A stretch of 39,080 nucleotides of DNA from an uncultured Alphaproteobacteria bacterium (lineage in GTDB: Bacteria; Pseudomonadota; Alphaproteobacteria; Rhodobacterales; Rhodobacteraceae). Where the stretch lies: the NCBI GenBank assembly GCA_913031285.1, contig CAJWEI010000030.1:1-39080 (forward strand), in the 5' to 3' direction. Under the pieces are notes generated by a model. It was not told the origin of the DNA. It was given only the letters and a program-made list of their open reading frames with translations, and did no database searches. The translations under genes and the position numbers were made by a program. Below are positions 17,366 to 26,036 of the stretch, one piece after another; the stretch's first letter is position 1, and each line of letters starts with the position of its first letter.

Positions 17366-17386
17366 AACCACAAAAGGAACCATTAA

Positions 17387-17503
17387 ATGTCGAGTAGCAA
17401 AGATATTACTTTTGTACTAAGAGCTCTAATCTTAACTGTTGCCGGCTTTTGTATGCTTATGACAATTGAGGTAGGGATTTTTAAAGTTTTGGGATTAATT
17501 TGA
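17387..17503 (+). CDS. Single-span membrane peptide, 38 residues
   Basis: The ATG at 17387 has AAGGA about 8 bases upstream. The product is one membrane helix of about 25 residues: LRALILTVAGFCMLMTIEVG within a 38-residue peptide ending VLGLI. It lies between the frameshifted gene (21 bases before) and the lipoprotein gene (7 bases after) on the same strand. No family is recognised. The ribosome site and spacing support a real gene. Confidence 0.5.
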   Translation: MSSSKDITFVLRALILTVAGFCMLMTIEVGIFKVLGLI

Positions 17504-17510
17504 ATAGATA

Positions 17511-17750
17511 GTGAGACTTATGCGTCACTTAGTTATGATACTAATATCAGCGGTCTTATTGACTGGTTGTGCAATGGAGTTCGGCTCTCAACAGAACAAC
17601 GCAAATAACAAAATGGACAGCAACGTAACAAAAGGTAATGATAATCAAATGAATAGCAGTATGACGTCTCAGAGTAGTCAAAAGATGGATCAATCATCAT
17701 ATGCATCAATGTATTATTCTATCATAAAATCTCTGAAAAAGTTTAGATAG
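17511..17750 (+). CDS. Small lipoprotein rich in Asn, Gln, Ser and Met
   Basis: 79 residues. A signal segment LVMILISAVLLTGC ends in a lipobox (LLTGC), so Cys20 should be lipidated. The mature part is low in complexity: repeated N, Q, S and M (QQNNANNKMDSN, NQMNSSMTSQSSQKMDQSS) with a short hydrophobic and basic tail (YYSIIKSLKKFR). The start may be the GTG at 17511 or the ATG at 17520; neither has a strong ribosome site. It probably belongs to the preceding mini-operon. Its cellular role is unknown. Confidence 0.6.
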   Translation: MRLMRHLVMILISAVLLTGCAMEFGSQQNNANNKMDSNVTKGNDNQMNSSMTSQSSQKMDQSSYASMYYSIIKSLKKFR

Positions 17751-18133
17751 AACAAAAATAGCCCTCTCAGAAGAAACCGTAGAGGCGAAAAGGCAGCACC
17801 ATAGAGCAGCAGTACTTTTGAACCCTGCATATTTGAAAGAAGGAGAAAAAAAAGATTGTCAACTTTACGTCAATTCATCAAAATCCCATCACGCTTGATT
17901 TTAGGTGCTGTCACCTAGGTATCGTAGCCGTTGCTGACCTAATTGAAGTGTATGGCGGGGATGTTGATGTAGACGCTGTGGCGAGTTACGCGGTGCAGCA
18001 GATGCAAATGTAAAAGTATCACTAGCACCCAAAACATCTACGCCAGAAGCAGTGAAATAGCGTGTCAGGTTCAAAGGTGCCAAAGATTGGTGAAATTTAA
18101 AGTTTTTAAAAACAGGGTTTCAAGTAAAATGAA
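17751..18133. other. Region without recognised gene, next to the tRNA
   Basis: About 380 bases between the lipoprotein gene and the tRNA 3' end. Short protein-like stretches appear (for example LIEVYGGDVDVDAVASYAVQ on the plus strand near 17940-18010) but are not part of a complete frame. I looked for a second copy of the tRNA 3' end, which an integrase would leave, and did not find one. Confidence 0.45.
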
Positions 18134-18210
18134 TGGCGGTCTGTACAGGATTCGAACCTGTGACCCCTTGCTTCGGAGGCAAGTACTCTATCCAGCTGAG
18201 CTAACAGACC
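18134..18210 (-). tRNA. tRNA-Arg (CCG)
   Basis: A complete cloverleaf on the minus strand. The acceptor GGTCTGT (18210-18204) pairs with ACAGACC, followed by discriminator G and an encoded CCA. The anticodon stem CTTGC/GCAAG closes the loop CTCCGAA, giving anticodon CCG, which reads the Arg codon CGG. The T arm is ACAGG-TTCGAAT-CCTGT. The 3' end points at the decayed accessory region, as expected for an old integration site. The tRNA lies about 165 bases downstream of sufS on the same strand. Confidence 0.95.
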
Positions 18211-18375
18211 TTCTATTTACACAGTAGTGTAGGAGCGCGAGGAAGACCCCGAAACACTTAGCAACACAGTTCTCTATCTTATACAAGCACAACCGAAATT
18301 GTGCAGCCACATCGATCAAAACTATAAGAGACACATATCTCTTGCTTATACATCTCGCAACGGAAAACTTTTACC

Positions 18376-19599
18376 TTATCCTAAAAGATCGTTTGCAAGG
18401 CGCAAACCATCTACCAAAGCGTCAACTTCATCCTTTGTATTGTAAAAGGCAAAAGACGCTCGGCAAGAGGCATTGATACCGAGATGATCCATAAGTGGCC
18501 CTGCACAATGTTGACCGGCACGCACTGCAATACCTTTCTTATCCAAAATCGTCGAGATATCATGCGGATGCCCAGCGCCATCGATAGTAAAAGAAAAAAT
18601 TGCACCCTTATCTGCAGCATCACCTTGAACCTTAAGCCAATTCAAGGCTTTCAATTCTTTAGAAGCATACTCGGCAATCCCGGCTTCATAAGCGGCGATC
18701 CTATCCATGTCCAGCGACATCATATAATCAAGCGCAACTCCAAGGCCAATTGTTTGCACAATGCCAGGTGTTCCTGCCTCAAATAGGTGCGGCGGCTCAT
18801 TATAAATTACGCTTCCTCTGTGAACTTCCCGGATCATATCGCCACCACCAATAAAAGGGCGCATCTCGGCCATACGTTCTTTTTTGACATATATCGCACC
18901 AGATCCGGAAGGACCGCACAGCTTATGACCAGTAATGGCATAAAAATCACAGCCTATATCAGATATATCAACTGGCATATGAACAGCACCCTGAGAACCA
19001 TCTACTAGTACCGGCACTCCCTTTAAAGCAGCGCCTTGACAAATAGCCTTAACATCCACCCTTGTTCCCAGAACATTGGAAAGATGCGTCACCGCAATCA
19101 AACGGGTTTTTGGCGTTATCGCATCAAGCATAGCCTCGGGATCTAAATTACCCTTACTATCAACATTGACCCATTTAATAATAATTCCGAAACGTTCACG
19201 CAGAAAATGCCATGGTACAATATTGGCGTGATGCTCCATGATGCTCAAAACGATTTCATCACCCGGCTGCATCACATTCATTGCCCACCCATAGGCAACC
19301 ATATTAATGCCCTCAGTCGTACCGGAGTTCAGGATTATCTCATCCTCATCGACAACATGGAGGAACTTGGCAACAATACCACGAACTGACTCATATTTAT
19401 CCGTCACAAGATTACTTAAGTAATGCAAACCCCTATGAACATTAGCGTATTCCTGAGAGTAGGCTGTCTCAATCGCGTCGATAACAACGCGTGGCTTTTG
19501 CGAGGATGCCCCATTATCCAAATAGACCAAAGGCCTATCATTGACAGTGCGCGACAATATCGGAAAGTCAGACCTGATTTTCGAAATATCCCAAAACAT
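18376..19599 (-). CDS. sufS: Cysteine desulfurase SufS
   Basis: PLP-dependent enzyme that takes sulfur from cysteine as persulfide for Fe-S cluster assembly. It has 407 residues, the usual SufS length. PLP Lys226 lies in TGHKLCGPSG, Asp200 in VLVDGSQG, His123 in MEHHAN, and the catalytic Cys365 in RAGQHCAGPLMDHLG, the short-loop arrangement typical of group II (SufS) enzymes. It starts 6 bases after the second YIP1-like gene and is the last gene of the suf operon. No sufE, sufU, sufA or sufT follows; the tRNA comes next. A sulfur acceptor must therefore be encoded elsewhere, if one is used. Confidence 0.95.
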   Translation of the reverse strand: MFWDISKIRSDFPILSRTVNDRPLVYLDNGASSQKPRVVIDAIETAYSQEYANVHRGLHYLSNLVTDKYESVRGIVAKFLHVVDEDEIILNSGTTEGINMVAYGWAMNVMQPGDEIVLSIMEHHANIVPWHFLRERFGIIIKWVNVDSKGNLDPEAMLDAITPKTRLIAVTHLSNVLGTRVDVKAICQGAALKGVPVLVDGSQGAVHMPVDISDIGCDFYAITGHKLCGPSGSGAIYVKKERMAEMRPFIGGGDMIREVHRGSVIYNEPPHLFEAGTPGIVQTIGLGVALDYMMSLDMDRIAAYEAGIAEYASKELKALNWLKVQGDAADKGAIFSFTIDGAGHPHDISTILDKKGIAVRAGQHCAGPLMDHLGINASCRASFAFYNTKDEVDALVDGLRLANDLLG

Positions 19600-19605
19600 T
19601 TTATA

Positions 19606-20181
19606 TTATCTTCCCAATGTCGAAATAAAAATTACCATTAAAAGCATCCCAACACTTCCCAAACTACTTCCAAGCAAAGCGACGAGTGAGGACTTGATCA
19701 TGTTGTCAAACCCATGAGCGGCATCAATGAAGGCTACAAAGATCCATATAGACCAAAGGAAAACGATAAATTGAACAATACCCATAAGCGGTGCAAATAA
19801 AACCATCACTAAAAAAGATATCATTTGCATAACCATTTGAACAACTTGTAACCACGCTACGATGGTAAAGACTGACTTAAACTCACCAAGGCCCGAAAAC
19901 CGCTGACCCGTCCATGAAATAGCCCCACAGACAACAAGCGTCATAATCCCCACCAAAGGAGCAAAGACCCAAGGCGTGCTAACATTCGTAAGCGAAGGCC
20001 CTTCCGTCTCATAGACCAAATCCACAGCAAACAGCATCGCTGTACTGGCACAAATCGCTGCCGCAAAAATTGAGCAGATTGCATCATAGGATAGATCGTA
20101 AGATAGAAGTGCCTGCCCGGCCTGTTTGGGATCGGTAAGACTAAGTTTCAGAAGATTTGTGAGGTTAAATGCGCCGGTCAT
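19606..20181 (-). CDS. YIP1-like membrane protein, second copy
   Basis: 191 residues with about five hydrophobic membrane segments, for example ICSIFAAAICASTAMLFAV, FAPLVGIMTLVVCGAISW, MQMISFLVMVLFAPLMGI, FIVFLWSIWIFVAFIDAAHG and ALLGSSLGSVGMLLMVIFI. The pattern with an FIDAAHGF segment fits the YIP1 family as found in Rhodobacterales. It overlaps the preceding YIP1-like gene by 4 bases (ATGA) and precedes sufS by 6 bases, so it is part of the suf operon. Its role there is unknown; a link to membrane organisation is only a family-level guess. Confidence 0.7.
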   Translation of the reverse strand: MTGAFNLTNLLKLSLTDPKQAGQALLSYDLSYDAICSIFAAAICASTAMLFAVDLVYETEGPSLTNVSTPWVFAPLVGIMTLVVCGAISWTGQRFSGLGEFKSVFTIVAWLQVVQMVMQMISFLVMVLFAPLMGIVQFIVFLWSIWIFVAFIDAAHGFDNMIKSSLVALLGSSLGSVGMLLMVIFISTLGR

Positions 20182-20663
20182 TTAGAAGCCCGTCTTATCA
20201 TTCGAAATCCACAAACCACAAGCCACAGGAAAAAAACCATCCACAAAAGGCCCAGCCCATTACTGGTGGCTCCTTGGCCCAAGAACCCGCTTACAAGTCC
20301 ATAAATCAACATAATTGGACCAGACGCCAAGAACGCCCAAAACAAAGATAGGCGCACTAAACGCCCCTGCCTCCGCAAACCTAATATCGCCAGACAGATT
20401 GAAAGAACAGAAGCTAATATATAAAAGAGCAATGGTGCCACAAAAATCCAACCAAACAGAGCGCCACCAAGCATCATATTAAGAGGTTCGCTCGTCAAAT
20501 GAGATTGACGTACGAGCGTTGGCCAATGGGACATAAACGCCATTGCACAACCACCTGCAAGAAACCCTAACGCATGGCTTTCGCTAAATTTTTGATAAGA
20601 AAAGTTATCGAACACCTCTTGAGGCTTCCAATAGCTTTGCACTATATTAAAGATAAGAGACAT
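20178..20663 (-). CDS. YIP1-like membrane protein, first copy
   Basis: 161 residues with four hydrophobic segments, including LGFLAGGCAMAFMSHW, GALFGWIFVAPLLFYILASV, FWAFLASGPIMLIYGLVSGF and LLWMVFFLWLVVCGF. The short soluble N-terminus (SYWKPQEVFDNF) resembles the start of YIP1-domain proteins. It begins 4 bases after sufD and overlaps the next gene by 4 bases, so translation is probably coupled. No catalytic residues are seen. Two such genes between sufD and sufS are, as I recall, usual in Rhodobacterales suf operons, but no function has been assigned to my knowledge. Confidence 0.65.
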   Translation of the reverse strand: MSLIFNIVQSYWKPQEVFDNFSYQKFSESHALGFLAGGCAMAFMSHWPTLVRQSHLTSEPLNMMLGGALFGWIFVAPLLFYILASVLSICLAILGLRRQGRLVRLSLFWAFLASGPIMLIYGLVSGFLGQGATSNGLGLLWMVFFLWLVVCGFRMIRRASK

Positions 20664-20667
20664 ATAT

Positions 20668-21948
20668 TTAGAGCCTTCTGGTCAGCCAGTCCTCTAGAAG
20701 TCTTTCCATAACTTCAGCAATATCCTCGTCCTCAACTTCAGAGAGCGCTTCTGCTAGAAATGCTAATGTTAAAAGATTGGTCGCCTCTAATTTGGGGATA
20801 CCTCTTGAGTTAAGGTAGAAGATAGCCTCCTCGTCAATTGCACCCGATGTTGATCCATGCGAACAAACGACATCATCTGCATAGATTTCAAGCTCGGGTT
20901 TGGCCAGAAACTGGCTGTCATCATCCAGCAGGAGAGATTGACTTATCTGATATCCGTCGGTTTTTTGCGCACCGGCTTTGACAAGGATTTTGCCTTGGAA
21001 AACGCCAGTTGCTCCGTTTCGCAGTACCTTTTTAAAGACCTGCCGACTTTCACCGCGCAATGCCTCGTGCATTACAAAGACCGTATCATCATGATGAAAT
21101 TCACCGTCACCCACCGAAGCTCCCGCGATATGGGCAACCGAATCGTCACCACAAATTTCGATGAATGCCTCGTTCCGGGTTAGCGCGCCATTCATGGTTA
21201 GCGTAAATGACTTGAACTGGCTCTCTTGATTTAAACGGGCGAATAAATGCGTGGCTGCACGGCGTTTGTGGTTTCGTCCTTGTGCTCTGACATGGTTCAG
21301 CGACGCGCCGTCTTCAATCTCAGTTTCCATTACAATGTTACATCGAGCCCCAGCTGGCCCACTTTCCAAAATTGTTGCCGAAGCACCTTTGTCCAGCTTG
21401 ATAACATGATGCAACATAACATCGTCATTATCCGAGTTTTGAATATAAACAAGACTAATCGGCTTAGCGACGGTTCCTTTAACATGCATCAGTAATCCCT
21501 CTCGGGCATATGCCGTGTTAAGCGCGGCAAGCGGTCGAACAACGGGTGTCTGACCCTTTGTCTCAAGAGCCCCATAAAGGCCAAGTGCCCAATGAATATC
21601 AAGATCATTCACTTCCGACAGAAGCTCCAGGCTGATATCGGTTCCCTCCAGTTTATCGGATTTTTCAGCATTAAAAACACCGTCCTCAAACACAATCGAG
21701 AGGCAACCCAAACTGCCGAAAATAGACGCATTATCTTGCACTGACGCTTTTGCGCTTTTTACGTTTGGCGAAGTCAATTCATCCGGTCGTGTGTATTTCC
21801 AATACTCGTCACGCCGTACAGGCAATCCCATAGCTGCCACTCTGGTCTGTGCGTCCGCACGTGCTACAGCACTCCAACCAATTTCTGGAAGGCTCATCGC
21901 GTCAAGCCGAGCTTGGGTGGCCGTCACTTTGATCTGCGCAAGCGCCAT
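20668..21948 (-). CDS. sufD: Fe-S scaffold subunit SufD
   Basis: 426-residue SufB/SufD-fold protein that forms the SufBC2D scaffold with SufB and SufC. It has the SufD N-terminal helical region (ARADAQTRVAAMGLPVRRDE) with YWKYTRP, then the beta-helix core, and the conserved C-terminal CSHGSTSGAIDEEAIFYLNS, in which the His is the residue implicated in cluster formation at the SufB-SufD interface. It overlaps sufC by one base in a TAATG junction, which suggests translational coupling. Length and motifs are normal, with no sign of damage. Confidence 0.93.
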   Translation of the reverse strand: MALAQIKVTATQARLDAMSLPEIGWSAVARADAQTRVAAMGLPVRRDEYWKYTRPDELTSPNVKSAKASVQDNASIFGSLGCLSIVFEDGVFNAEKSDKLEGTDISLELLSEVNDLDIHWALGLYGALETKGQTPVVRPLAALNTAYAREGLLMHVKGTVAKPISLVYIQNSDNDDVMLHHVIKLDKGASATILESGPAGARCNIVMETEIEDGASLNHVRAQGRNHKRRAATHLFARLNQESQFKSFTLTMNGALTRNEAFIEICGDDSVAHIAGASVGDGEFHHDDTVFVMHEALRGESRQVFKKVLRNGATGVFQGKILVKAGAQKTDGYQISQSLLLDDDSQFLAKPELEIYADDVVCSHGSTSGAIDEEAIFYLNSRGIPKLEATNLLTLAFLAEALSEVEDEDIAEVMERLLEDWLTRRL

Positions 21949-22703
21949 TACATGACCTCCGACAGAATATCAGCATATCCGTTGTTTTCAACCTCCAAAG
22001 CAAGCTCAGGCCCACCTGTTTTAACTATCCTACCGTCAACCATAATATGCACAACGTCCGGCTTGATGTGATCCAATAGACGCTGATAATGTGTAATCAC
22101 CAAAAAGGCACGTCCCTCGTCGCGCAGTGCGTTAACACCTTGAGCAACAAGTTTCATAGCATCAACATCCAAACCACTGTCAGTTTCGTCCAGAATACAC
22201 ATTTTCGGCTCTAGCATCGCCATCTGAAGTATTTCATTCCGCTTTTTTTCACCACCAGAAAACCCCACGTTAACTGGCCTTTTAAGCATATCAGCATCAA
22301 TCTTCAGGCTTTTGGCTTTTGCGCGCACCTCTTTAAGGAAATCAGCTGCAGACATTTCCTCTTCACCACGCGCCTTTCGTTGTCCATTCACAGCCGTGCG
22401 CAGAAAGGTCATATTTCCTACACCAGGAATTTCGACCGGATACTGGAACGCTAGAAATAGACCGGATGCAGCTCTTTCCTCAGGTTCCATGTCCAAGAGA
22501 TCTTTGTCCAAAAGAGTCGCAGATCCATCAGTTACCTCGTATCCATCACGCCCTGAAAGAACATAGGATAGTGTCGACTTACCAGATCCATTTGGGCCCA
22601 TAATCGCATGTACTTTGCCCGCTTCGACAGTCAGGTCGACGCCTTTGAGGATTTGTTTCTCTTCTTCTTCAAGCGAGACTTTTAGGTTTCTTATCTTAAG
22701 CAT
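21948..22703 (-). CDS. sufC: Fe-S assembly ATPase SufC
   Basis: ABC-type ATPase of 251 residues with no membrane part. The Walker A is GPNGSGKS (about 36-43), the Q-loop lies in FLAFQYPVEI, the signature FSGGEKKRNEI is near 148, the Walker B CILDETDSGLD is near 170, and a switch His is in VITHYQRLL. ATP hydrolysis drives shape changes in the SufBCD complex during cluster building. It starts 131 bases after sufB, the largest gap in the operon, and that gap holds a small stem-loop followed by T's. It overlaps sufD by one base. Confidence 0.95.
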   Translation of the reverse strand: MLKIRNLKVSLEEEEKQILKGVDLTVEAGKVHAIMGPNGSGKSTLSYVLSGRDGYEVTDGSATLLDKDLLDMEPEERAASGLFLAFQYPVEIPGVGNMTFLRTAVNGQRKARGEEEMSAADFLKEVRAKAKSLKIDADMLKRPVNVGFSGGEKKRNEILQMAMLEPKMCILDETDSGLDVDAMKLVAQGVNALRDEGRAFLVITHYQRLLDHIKPDVVHIMVDGRIVKTGGPELALEVENNGYADILSEVM

Positions 22704-22753
22704 TACTTCTTTCCTTCACACTGATCACAAGCAGTATGTTTACATTTAAAATC

Positions 22754-22774
22754 AAAAATGCCGCTTAACCGGCA
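22754..22774 (-). terminator. Weak terminator-like stem-loop between sufB and sufC
   Basis: Read on the minus strand, TGCCG-GTTAAG-CGGCA is followed directly by TTTTTG. The stem is only 5 bp, so full termination is unlikely. It could reduce read-through into sufC or end and stabilise the iscR-iscS-sufB part of the transcript. Confidence 0.4.
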
Positions 22775-22834
22775 GAGATCATTAATATTGTTTTGCTAAC
22801 CATTTTATAAACTTGATCGTCATTAAAGACTGAA

Positions 22835-24358
22835 TTATCCAACCGATCCCTCTAATGAGATCGCAACCAATTGCTGAGCCTCCATTGCGAATTCCATTGG
22901 CAGAGCTTGCAGAACATCTTTGCAAAAACCGTTGACGACCAAAGCCACAGCCTCTTCCTCATCCATACCGCGCTGGCGGCAATAAAACAGCTGTTCATCG
23001 TCAACTTTGGACGTAGTGGCTTCATGCTCAACCCGCGATGAGTTATTTTTAACCTCGATATAGGGCACGGTATGCGCGCCACATTTGTCACCGATTAACA
23101 AACTGTCGCATTGGGTATAATTTCGGCTGCTTTTAGCCTTTGGGTGCATTGAGACAAGGCCGCGATATGTATTTTGAGCGACACCTGCGGAAATACCTTT
23201 GGAAACAATGCGCGACTTCGTATTCTTTCCAAGATGCACCATCTTGGTGCCTGTATCTGCTTGTTGGTGGTTATTTGCAATCGCGATTGAGTAAAATTCG
23301 CCCTGCGTATCATCACCGCGCAGGATACAGGATGGATATTTCCATGTCACGGCTGATCCAGTTTCGACTTGTGTCCACATCACTTTGGATCTGTCACCAC
23401 GACAATCTGCCCGTTTGGTGACAAAATTATAGATACCACCATTTCCGTCTTCATCGCCAGGAAACCAATTCTGGACAGTGGAATATTTTACCTCTGCATC
23501 CTCTTCTAGTACGATCTCCACCACTGCAGCGTGTAACTGAGCGACATCCCGTTTTGGAGCAGTACATCCCTCAAGGTAGCTTACGTAAGATCCTTTGTCC
23601 GCAATAATCAACGTGCGCTCAAATTGACCTGTATTCTCGGCATTTATGCGGAAGTAAGTGCTTAATTCCATAGGGCAGCGCACCCCGGGTGGAATATAAA
23701 CAAATGAACCATCCGAAAACACGGCACTATTCAATGTCGCATAATAATTATCAGACACAGGAACGACCGAACCAAGATATTTTTTGACAAGCTCGGGATA
23801 CTCGCGGATAGCTTCCGAGATAGAACAAAAAATTACACCCACTTTTTTTAACTCGTCTTTGAAGGTTGTACCCACAGAAATACTGTCGAACACGGCATCC
23901 ACAGCAACTTTACGAGGCGTTGTCGGAGCGTCCTCTGCGCCCTCAACACCAGCAAGGATCATTTGCTCTTTTAGTGGAATACCCAGCTTATCATAAGTCG
24001 CTAGCAATTTTGGATCGACGTCATCGAGAGATTTGGGTTTCTCAATCATCGACACGGGCCGAGCATAATAATACTGATCCTGAAAATCAATTTTCGGGTA
24101 GGATACCATCGCCCAGTCAGGCTCTTGCATCTGGTTCCAGCGCGAGAAAGCGGCCAAGCGCCATTCTGTCATCCACTTGGGTTCTTCATTTTTATCAGAA
24201 ATCAATTGCACAATGTCAGTATTCACGCCTTTAGGGGCATATTCCATTTCGATTTCTGTATTCCAGCCGTATTTATATTCACCACCCATTTCTCGAACAG
24301 CATCAACGGTCTCTTGGTCGACCCCTTCTTTGACGTCAATATCTTTGATTACCGACAT
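22835..24358 (-). CDS. sufB: Fe-S scaffold subunit SufB
   Basis: 507-residue SufB, the main cluster scaffold. The ATG at 24358 is chosen because AGGAG lies 7 bases upstream and the protein then begins [20 protein letters not shown] longer frame from 24433 would run into the cysteine desulfurase gene. Landmarks include [47 protein letters not shown] with the Cys in the beta-helix core, [17 protein letters not shown] and the C-terminal [20 protein letters not shown]. It follows the desulfurase gene by 22 bases. No lesions are seen. Confidence 0.94.
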   Translation of the reverse strand: MSVIKDIDVKEGVDQETVDAVREMGGEYKYGWNTEIEMEYAPKGVNTDIVQLISDKNEEPKWMTEWRLAAFSRWNQMQEPDWAMVSYPKIDFQDQYYYARPVSMIEKPKSLDDVDPKLLATYDKLGIPLKEQMILAGVEGAEDAPTTPRKVAVDAVFDSISVGTTFKDELKKVGVIFCSISEAIREYPELVKKYLGSVVPVSDNYYATLNSAVFSDGSFVYIPPGVRCPMELSTYFRINAENTGQFERTLIIADKGSYVSYLEGCTAPKRDVAQLHAAVVEIVLEEDAEVKYSTVQNWFPGDEDGNGGIYNFVTKRADCRGDRSKVMWTQVETGSAVTWKYPSCILRGDDTQGEFYSIAIANNHQQADTGTKMVHLGKNTKSRIVSKGISAGVAQNTYRGLVSMHPKAKSSRNYTQCDSLLIGDKCGAHTVPYIEVKNNSSRVEHEATTSKVDDEQLFYCRQRGMDEEEAVALVVNGFCKDVLQALPMEFAMEAQQLVAISLEGSVG

Positions 24359-24380
24359 AAATTTCTCCTGTTCGCGGCAG

Positions 24381-25430
24381 CTATCCTGCCCGTTTGAGTT
24401 GATATTTATTTCTTTTTTCTGCCCAGCACCCAATGAACCGATCTACTTCGCCTTTAGTAGTATCCGGTCCAAGACTTATTCTTATTGAGCTTGAGGCTGC
24501 CACGTCGTCAAACCCCATAGCCTTTAAAACCTCACTGGATTTCAATTTCCCACTTGAGCAAGCCGATCCTGCCGAAACGGCGATATTGTCCAAATCCATC
24601 TGCATCACCTGGGTCTCGCCTTTCCAGCCCGATGTGATTAAACAGCAGGTATTGGGCAGCCTGCACACTTGCCTACTTACAATGATAGTGCTCGGATCAA
24701 CTTCTGCAATCGCATTCTCTAAAAAATCCCGAAGGATTACAATTTCTTCCCAAACGCCTGTTTTCAGATCTTTCGCAGCCGAAACTGCAGCCGCGCCAAA
24801 GCCCGCTATCCCAACCAGGTTTTCGGTGCCAGACCTGCGACCCATTTCTTGGCCACCGCCTTTGATCTGCGCCTGAATTTCGGTTCCCCGCTTAACAACG
24901 AGCGCTCCAACACCCTTTGGTCCCCCAATTTTATGAGCAGAAACTACCGCCATCTGAGCACCGGTCCAGTTGAAGGCTATAGGTAGCTTTCCAAACGCTT
25001 GGCTCATATCACAAAATTTAATGTCCTTTGGAATGGACTGCACCACCCCAGTTTCGGAATTTGCGTATTGAAGGGCCGACGAGCTTGGACTAGGCACATC
25101 GACTAAACCCTGCTCATCGCACAAAAGAGTAGCCTTACAATAGCTTGTCACCGCGTCATGTTCTACCGCGCTGCAGGTCAAAGACGCGTTGGCCAGCCCC
25201 AATGCCGCAGCCTCAGTAGCGCCAGATGTAAAAATTACATCGGCGCCATCAGCACCAAGAGCCGTCGCAACTTGCCCACGTGCTGTTTCAAGCATCGCTT
25301 TCGCCTTCCGCCCTTCTGCGTGCACGGAAGAGGGATTGCCGACCAAATCCATAGCGGCTAACATCGCGCTGCGTGCAGGCTCGCGCAACGGCGCAGTAGC
25401 GTTGTAATCAAGGTATACACGATTGCTCAT
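24381..25430 (-). CDS. Cysteine desulfurase, IscS/NifS type
   Basis: 349-residue PLP enzyme that supplies sulfur for Fe-S clusters. PLP Lys167 is in [10 protein letters not shown], His91 in EHDAV, Asp141 and Gln144 in DMSQAFGK, and Cys291 on a mobile loop in [11 protein letters not shown], the long-loop group I (IscS/NifS) arrangement. It is shorter than E. coli IscS (404), mainly in the N-terminal half. Its ATG overlaps the iscR stop by 4 bases (ATGA), so it is translationally coupled. The operon thus encodes two desulfurases, this one and SufS at the end. Confidence 0.9.
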   Translation of the reverse strand: MSNRVYLDYNATAPLREPARSAMLAAMDLVGNPSSVHAEGRKAKAMLETARGQVATALGADGADVIFTSGATEAAALGLANASLTCSAVEHDAVTSYCKATLLCDEQGLVDVPSPSSSALQYANSETGVVQSIPKDIKFCDMSQAFGKLPIAFNWTGAQMAVVSAHKIGGPKGVGALVVKRGTEIQAQIKGGGQEMGRRSGTENLVGIAGFGAAAVSAAKDLKTGVWEEIVILRDFLENAIAEVDPSTIIVSRQVCRLPNTCCLITSGWKGETQVMQMDLDNIAVSAGSACSSGKLKSSEVLKAMGFDDVAASSSIRISLGPDTTKGEVDRFIGCWAEKRNKYQLKRAG

Positions 25431-25885
25431 TCGTCGACTACCGAAAGTATACTAGGCAAGGCTGGGCAGGGAACCAGGTCGTTCTCGATAACGTCTGACA
25501 ACCGTGTTTGATGAAGAAAAACGTATACGCTCGCACTAAGGCTTTCCCAAAGACGGTTTGTAAGCGACTGAGATCGGCTTCCGGACAGGGCCCCTGATAC
25601 CCCGGCACCTTTGTGCATAGCATCAATATTTTCATCAACCGCCGATAACACATCTATTACTCTGATTTCATGCGTCGACTTACTCAGCTTGTAGCCGCCA
25701 GTCGGCCCTCGCGTAGAGGTCACAAGGCCAGACCGGCGCAACTTAACAAAAAGCTGCTCCAAGTATGGGAGCGATATATCCTGTCTTTTGGAAATATCCC
25801 GCAAAGTGACAAGCATCCCTGCTGGCTGCAGAGCAATGTCTGTCAAAGCAATCATCGCATAACGACCCTTGGTACTTAGTTTCAT
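25427..25885 (-). CDS. iscR: Rrf2-family Fe-S regulator IscR, single-Cys type
   Basis: 152-residue Rrf2 winged-helix regulator: MKLSTKGRYAMIALTDIALQ, RDISKRQDISLPYLEQLF and SGLVTSTRGPTGGYKLSK are the usual DNA-binding half. The three clustered Cys that hold the cluster in E. coli IscR are absent. The only Cys is near residue 141 (DLVPCPALPS). This matches the unusual IscR reported from Rhodobacter sphaeroides, which binds Fe-S with a single Cys and represses Fe-S genes. It is first in the suf operon, so autoregulation is likely. A sigma-70-like promoter and an Irr/ICE-like palindrome lie upstream. Confidence 0.9.
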   Translation of the reverse strand: MKLSTKGRYAMIALTDIALQPAGMLVTLRDISKRQDISLPYLEQLFVKLRRSGLVTSTRGPTGGYKLSKSTHEIRVIDVLSAVDENIDAMHKGAGVSGALSGSRSQSLTNRLWESLSASVYVFLHQTRLSDVIENDLVPCPALPSILSVVDE

Positions 25886-25962
25886 AGACTAATTCCGCAA
25901 TTATATTGACCTACCAGCCCTCAACGCTTATCTGCGTGTTGACATCGCAGCGATTTGTAGCA

Positions 25963-25979
25963 TTTAGAATCGTTCTAAA
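25963..25979. promoter_or_regulatory. Irr/ICE-like palindrome before iscR
   Basis: TTTAGAA-TCG-TTCTAAA is a perfect 7-3-7 inverted repeat. It matches, as I recall it, the Irr box or iron control element of alphaproteobacteria. It overlaps the predicted -10 of the iscR promoter, a position suited to repression by iron regulator Irr, in addition to any IscR control. It lies in the 151-base gap between iscR and the divergent hydrolase, so it could act on both. Confidence 0.75.
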
Positions 25980-26000
25980 GTGGATAAGCTGTTCTGTCAA
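25972..26000 (-). promoter_or_regulatory. Predicted promoter of the iscR-suf operon
   Basis: On the minus strand TTGACA (26000-25995) is followed by a 17-base spacer and TAGAAC (25977-25972). The -35 is perfect and the -10 matches 4 of 6. Transcription would begin near 25965, leaving about 80 bases before the iscR ATG. The -10 overlaps the Irr/ICE-like palindrome. Confidence 0.55.
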
Positions 26001-26036
26001 GAATAAGGCGCCCCATTTTCAAGGAGAAAAGCTACT

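Noticed and set aside
17751-18133. Attachment-site copy of the tRNA-Arg 3' end
   Set aside because: I looked for the last 15-20 bases of the tRNA elsewhere in the window and found no second copy.
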